Below are positions 34,862-37,862 of a stretch of 37,862 nucleotides of DNA, piece by piece; position 1 is the stretch's first letter, and every line of letters begins with the position of its first letter. This DNA comes from Alistipes sp. (lineage in GTDB: Bacteria > Bacteroidota > Bacteroidia > Bacteroidales > Rikenellaceae), in assembly GCA_017560305.1 (NCBI GenBank), contig JAFYOF010000036.1:1-37862 (forward strand), written 5' to 3'. A program made the translations under genes and the position numbers. The notes under the pieces are model-generated. The model saw nothing but the letters and a program-made list of their open reading frames with translations. It was not told the origin of the DNA and made no database searches.

Positions 34862-34982
34862 TCCCTTTTTCGGCACAGAAATTGCTTCCGTAAGTGCCTG
34901 CGGCAGAGCGTCGGCACACAATTTGTTGATAAGTTTTGGAAAACTTTAAGCCCCGCAGGGAATAAGCAGAGACGACAAATTG

Positions 34983-34990
34983 TAATTTTG
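34983..34990 (+). promoter_or_regulatory. -7 box for the DUF3467 gene
   Basis: TAATTTTG, a perfect TAnnTTTG, 26 nt before the start codon at 35016. No TTTG is seen at -33. Confidence 0.55.
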
Positions 34991-35015
34991 CGTAACCTTT
35001 TTAACACAAGTGATT

Positions 35016-35330
35016 ATGACAGACTTGAAAACTCACGGCATAGACATCGATCTTTCAGAGGAGATTGCACAGGGCAACTACGCCAATCTGGCCATCATCT
35101 CGCACTCCACATCGGAGTTTGTGATTGACTTCGCTACCATCCTCCCAGGATTGTCGAAGGCGAGTGTGAAGAGTCGTGTGATACTCACCCCCGAGCACGC
35201 CAAGCGTCTGCTATACTCGTTGCAGGAGAACATCACCCGCTATGAGAGCAACATCGGCAGAATCGAAATTCCAAAACCTCATACCACCGAAGACCCCATC
35301 ATAAATATGGGACCGATGGGCAAGGCTTAA
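35016..35330 (+). CDS. DUF3467 domain protein
   Basis: A 104-residue cytoplasmic protein, nearly all one DUF3467 domain (EEIAQGNYANLAIISHST, EFVIDFATILPG, VILTPEHAKRLLYSL). The function is unknown; the fold resembles proteins involved in gene regulation or secretion, but no DNA-binding motif is visible. ATG 35016 is preferred to an in-frame GTG at 35010. It is a single-gene unit between a -7 box and a strong terminator. Confidence 0.9.
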   Translation: MTDLKTHGIDIDLSEEIAQGNYANLAIISHSTSEFVIDFATILPGLSKASVKSRVILTPEHAKRLLYSLQENITRYESNIGRIEIPKPHTTEDPIINMGPMGKA

Positions 35331-35350
35331 AACTTATACATATACATTTG

Positions 35351-35406
35351 ACTATCGCCAGCAGCGGGAAAGCGGACACTCCCACTCTGGCGATAGTTGT
35401 TTTTTG
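35351..35406 (+). terminator. Terminator between the DUF3467 gene and the cytochrome gene
   Basis: ACTATCGCCAG (35351-35361) pairs perfectly with CTGGCGATAGT (35387-35397), then TGTTTTTT. A smaller GGGA/TCCC stem lies inside. It separates convergent genes. Confidence 0.8.
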
Positions 35407-35436
35407 CGGTTTGCAGAGAGATTGTTCGAAAGAGGG

Positions 35437-37221
35437 TTACAACGAATTGACATATTCCACAAGGTCGGCAATCTCGTCGGGCGTGATTTTACATTTCCTG
35501 CCAAGCCCGTGGCGATGCACCGTGAAGACCTCCTCCATCGTAGCCGCCCTTCCGTCAAAGAGATAAGGGGCTGTACGCCACACCTCCACCAGCGTAGGGG
35601 TATCCCACCCCTGCTCAAACTCGACATCGTCGCCTATGATGTGCATCTTGCAGTCGGTGTAGTACTCGCCATTGTGGCACGCCGCGCAACCATATTTATG
35701 GAACACCTTCATTCCCCGCTCCGCCTTTTCAGAGAGGCGACCATCCACAAGGTAGGGACTCGGAACGGGTTTCAGACTCTTCAGATAGGCATCCACGCAG
35801 AGTGCGATATCCTCGCCCACCTCATTGAACTGTATGTACTTAAAGCCCGCTCGCACCGCCCGCTCGGCATTTTCCCGGATGCCCGAAATCATACTCGGCG
35901 AGGTGTAGTGTGCCGCCACCATACTCTTGCAGTTTTTAGGGTTGCCCGTGCCATCGTTCAGGTTGTCCCAGTTAAGTCCATCGGTGCGCCCCTCGCCTGG
36001 GTGACAGCCGTTGCACGACTGCCAGTTCTGGAAGCAATAGGTGGCATCGTTGAAGTACTTTTCTCCCTTGTCAACAGGGCTCTCCTCGCGCCCGACAACA
36101 AGCGCCGAAGCGGTTATATCCTTAGGCTCGGTAAGCGAAACAATATTCAGAGTATCAGAGAAATAGGTTGGGATATAAATCCGCTCATCATCCGCAACAA
36201 AATCTCTCGGGCCATTGCCCTTCAAGGCGATTCGCTGGCGCAAACCGACCATAAATTTAAGGTCATAGGAGAGCATAGATTTATCCTCCGCCTGACTATA
36301 TTTTTCCACAAATGCGGGGTAATCGATCACACTGATTTCGTGCGTTCCGCTGTGAGTGATGACCATCTTGTCGCCCACGCACTCCACATCCCAGATGCCC
36401 GCCGCACCTCGGTCCAGCTCATCCAGCAAAACCGCTCCGCCATACTCAAGCGTGCGGGTAGAAATCACACTCACAGCGCTGGTGTTCATCCACCCCTGCT
36501 GAAGTTGGCTCGTAGGCACTTGAAAGCGTCCAAGGTTGTGAGTCACAAAGAGATAATCGCCATCGGGGCTCAACGCCATACCTCGCACCGCATTGCTGCC
36601 TGTGACGAGTTGAATATCCTTCACACGCTCAAAACTCCCGACATCGACCACCGACACCGCCGCCGCCACATTATCCTGATTTGCACGCCCCACGGGCAGG
36701 AAATTCGCCACAAAAAGATAGCGCCCATCGTGCGACATAACCACATTTTTCGGCTCACGCAGCAGTTGCACCTCGCGCACCACCTTGAGCGACTGCAAAT
36801 CGACCTCCGAGATGGTATTTTGAAACTGATTGCAGACATAGAGCACCCCCTCACCCATCAGCGGCGCACACGCACCGCGACCCGTAGGGATGAAGTTACG
36901 AGGCGCATCCTCATTGAGAGAAATTACCTCCACACCACCCTTCGCAAAACTTGTCGTTACGAAGATTTTCTCGCCATCGGCAGCCACGCCCGTAGGGGGC
37001 TCAGCCACACGCCAGCACTTCAAGCGGTTGCGCCCCTGCTTGTCGTAAAGGCTCACGGTAGATGTTCCTTTCTCGGCAGCAAGCAGCTTATCGCCAAACA
37101 AAGCAATATCGCTGATATAAAGCGGCTTACCCCTCTCCAAACGCGACTCCTCGCCCACAAAGGCGCACATCACCGCAACCACCGCAAGGGTCAATATGTA
37201 ACCTACCAAAAGCCTTTTCAT
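35437..37221 (-). CDS. Beta-propeller/dihaem cytochrome c peroxidase-like protein
   Basis: A 594-residue exported protein with an N-terminal signal helix (3-22). Residues about 35-375 are a YncE-like seven-bladed propeller (repeats such as SHDGRYLFVANF and SPDGDYLFVTHN). Residues about 380-594 are a dihaem peroxidase/MauG-type domain with two c-haem motifs, CNGCH (403-407) and CAACH (512-516), and the family's RTAPYLFDGRAAT near the end. It should act in the periplasm or at the surface and needs cytochrome c maturation. It follows the partial gene at 37230 after 8 nt, suggesting a shared redox function. Confidence 0.87.
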   Translation of the reverse strand: MKRLLVGYILTLAVVAVMCAFVGEESRLERGKPLYISDIALFGDKLLAAEKGTSTVSLYDKQGRNRLKCWRVAEPPTGVAADGEKIFVTTSFAKGGVEVISLNEDAPRNFIPTGRGACAPLMGEGVLYVCNQFQNTISEVDLQSLKVVREVQLLREPKNVVMSHDGRYLFVANFLPVGRANQDNVAAAVSVVDVGSFERVKDIQLVTGSNAVRGMALSPDGDYLFVTHNLGRFQVPTSQLQQGWMNTSAVSVISTRTLEYGGAVLLDELDRGAAGIWDVECVGDKMVITHSGTHEISVIDYPAFVEKYSQAEDKSMLSYDLKFMVGLRQRIALKGNGPRDFVADDERIYIPTYFSDTLNIVSLTEPKDITASALVVGREESPVDKGEKYFNDATYCFQNWQSCNGCHPGEGRTDGLNWDNLNDGTGNPKNCKSMVAAHYTSPSMISGIRENAERAVRAGFKYIQFNEVGEDIALCVDAYLKSLKPVPSPYLVDGRLSEKAERGMKVFHKYGCAACHNGEYYTDCKMHIIGDDVEFEQGWDTPTLVEVWRTAPYLFDGRAATMEEVFTVHRHGLGRKCKITPDEIADLVEYVNSL

Positions 37222-37229
37222 ACTCTCCT

Positions 37230-37862
37230 CTATTGCTGGTCGTGGTCGTAAATCTTGCCACCCTCGTTGATTGCACTGTTCATCTCGCGCTGCTTCTTCT
37301 CGCGGTCGTTGTACTTTTCGAGCATTGTGGCGTGGCGCTCACAAGGCACCAGCTCGCTCTCGATGTCACCGCGCGGAGTCTGCTTCAGACGCTCTGCGCC
37401 CAACTTAATCAACGCCACCGCAATGCCATATTTCGACTTGTCGCCTCTGATACCATCGAGTATCGGGCTCTCCTCGGGGCGGTCAAACGAGATTTGCGCA
37501 GGGAGGTTTCTGCCGTGGCCGTTCAGGGCGCGGATGTTCACGCCAGTGAGTTCCGACAGACAGTCCAACTCCGCATAGGTCAGCGGACTACGACCCGCCA
37601 GGGTATTATCAAACGCCGACTCATAGACTGGGTAATAGACGCCGTTAAGGTCCATCCACGCATAAATCCACTCGCGCTCCTTCTGCGTAAGTTTCGCTCC
37701 GAAATGGGCATTGTCGATAATCTGCGTCAGGCGGCTGGCGTGACTACCCCACGAGTAGGGTTGCTGGATGTCGGCAGGGCCTCCGCCGATGAGTTTCACG
37801 CTCTTGCTCTGGTGCAGATTAACATACGCCGCATTGAAAAATGGGTTCATATCGCGCGCCAA
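37230..37862 (-). CDS. C-terminal part of a possible HzsA-related secreted protein (5' partial)
   Basis: The frame is open to the window edge; 210 C-terminal residues are visible. The segment WGSHASRLTQIIDNAH followed by LTQKEREWIYAWMDLNGVYY resembles the C-terminal cytochrome-like region of large proteins related to the hydrazine synthase alpha subunit (HzsA-related; recalled, not searched). No CxxCH haem motif is in the visible part. The tail is charged and polar (DREKKQREMNSAINEGG). It lies 8 nt upstream of the dihaem peroxidase-like gene, so the pair is probably one operon. The name is tentative. Confidence 0.5.
   Translation of the reverse strand: MARDMNPFFNAAYVNLHQSKSVKLIGGGPADIQQPYSWGSHASRLTQIIDNAHFGAKLTQKEREWIYAWMDLNGVYYPVYESAFDNTLAGRSPLTYAELDCLSELTGVNIRALNGHGRNLPAQISFDRPEESPILDGIRGDKSKYGIAVALIKLGAERLKQTPRGDIESELVPCERHATMLEKYNDREKKQREMNSAINEGGKIYDHDQQ

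Noticed and set aside
35404..37251. Very long plus-strand frame of 615 codons
   Set aside because: A shadow of the dihaem peroxidase-like gene, whose haem motifs, signal peptide and propeller repeats are on the minus strand.

Overview
The window is a gene-dense stretch of a Bacteroidales chromosome, possibly Alistipes/Rikenellaceae-like. The evidence is the Bacteroidetes promoter type (a -7 box matching TAnnTTTG, several with TTTG about 20 nt upstream), the lack of strong Shine-Dalgarno sequences, the rpmB-rpmG-DUF4295-ftsY-rimO and zapA-6S RNA-rny gene orders, Bacteroidetes-specific families (DUF4271, DUF3467, DUF4295) and fimbrillin-type lipoproteins. Genus is inference. The window is mainly core genome with a few accessory inserts.

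Left part (1-8260): dnaX (5' end outside the window), tyrS and folB run rightward. dnaX has an A11 run exactly where a short gamma form would end. A convergent operon, surE-histidine kinase-response regulator-ABC exporter, runs leftward and meets folB in a repeat-bearing spacer (3557-4047). That spacer holds a structured element with a second copy at 34701-34812.

Centre (8353-17860): a strongly diverged pyrD-like gene with cinA; the ribosomal protein cluster rpmB-rpmG-DUF4295; an AT-rich, oppositely oriented PD-(D/E)XK nuclease-like gene splitting that cluster from ftsY-rimO; a small coiled-coil protein with zapA; a 6S RNA whose rod-like fold can be traced by eye; and rny (RNase Y).

Accessory block (17861-24760): a GH43/GH106 lipoprotein glycosidase pair, probably acting on arabinose/rhamnose-containing plant glycans. 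Next is a separate unit with a long structured leader, a 35-residue peptide gene and a 743-residue lipoprotein that joins a fimbrillin-like domain to two beta-helix modules.

Right part (24765-37862): a leftward chain of eleven tightly packed genes (lysE family, cmk, ispH, small membrane protein, S41 protease, sensor kinase, DUF4271, hemD, rnpA, yidD, DUF418) mixes isoprenoid, haem, tRNA-processing and envelope functions. Upstream lies an 880-nt non-coding island (34137-35015) packed with inverted repeats, then DUF3467. The window ends in a leftward pair: a beta-propeller/dihaem cytochrome c peroxidase-like protein and the C-terminal part of a possible HzsA-related protein.

The strongest candidates for new biology are the dnaX slippage site, the covarying repeat element, the inverted-repeat island, the peptide/beta-helix unit and the altered active site of the PyrD-like enzyme. 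No CRISPR array, tRNA, rRNA or intact insertion sequence was seen.
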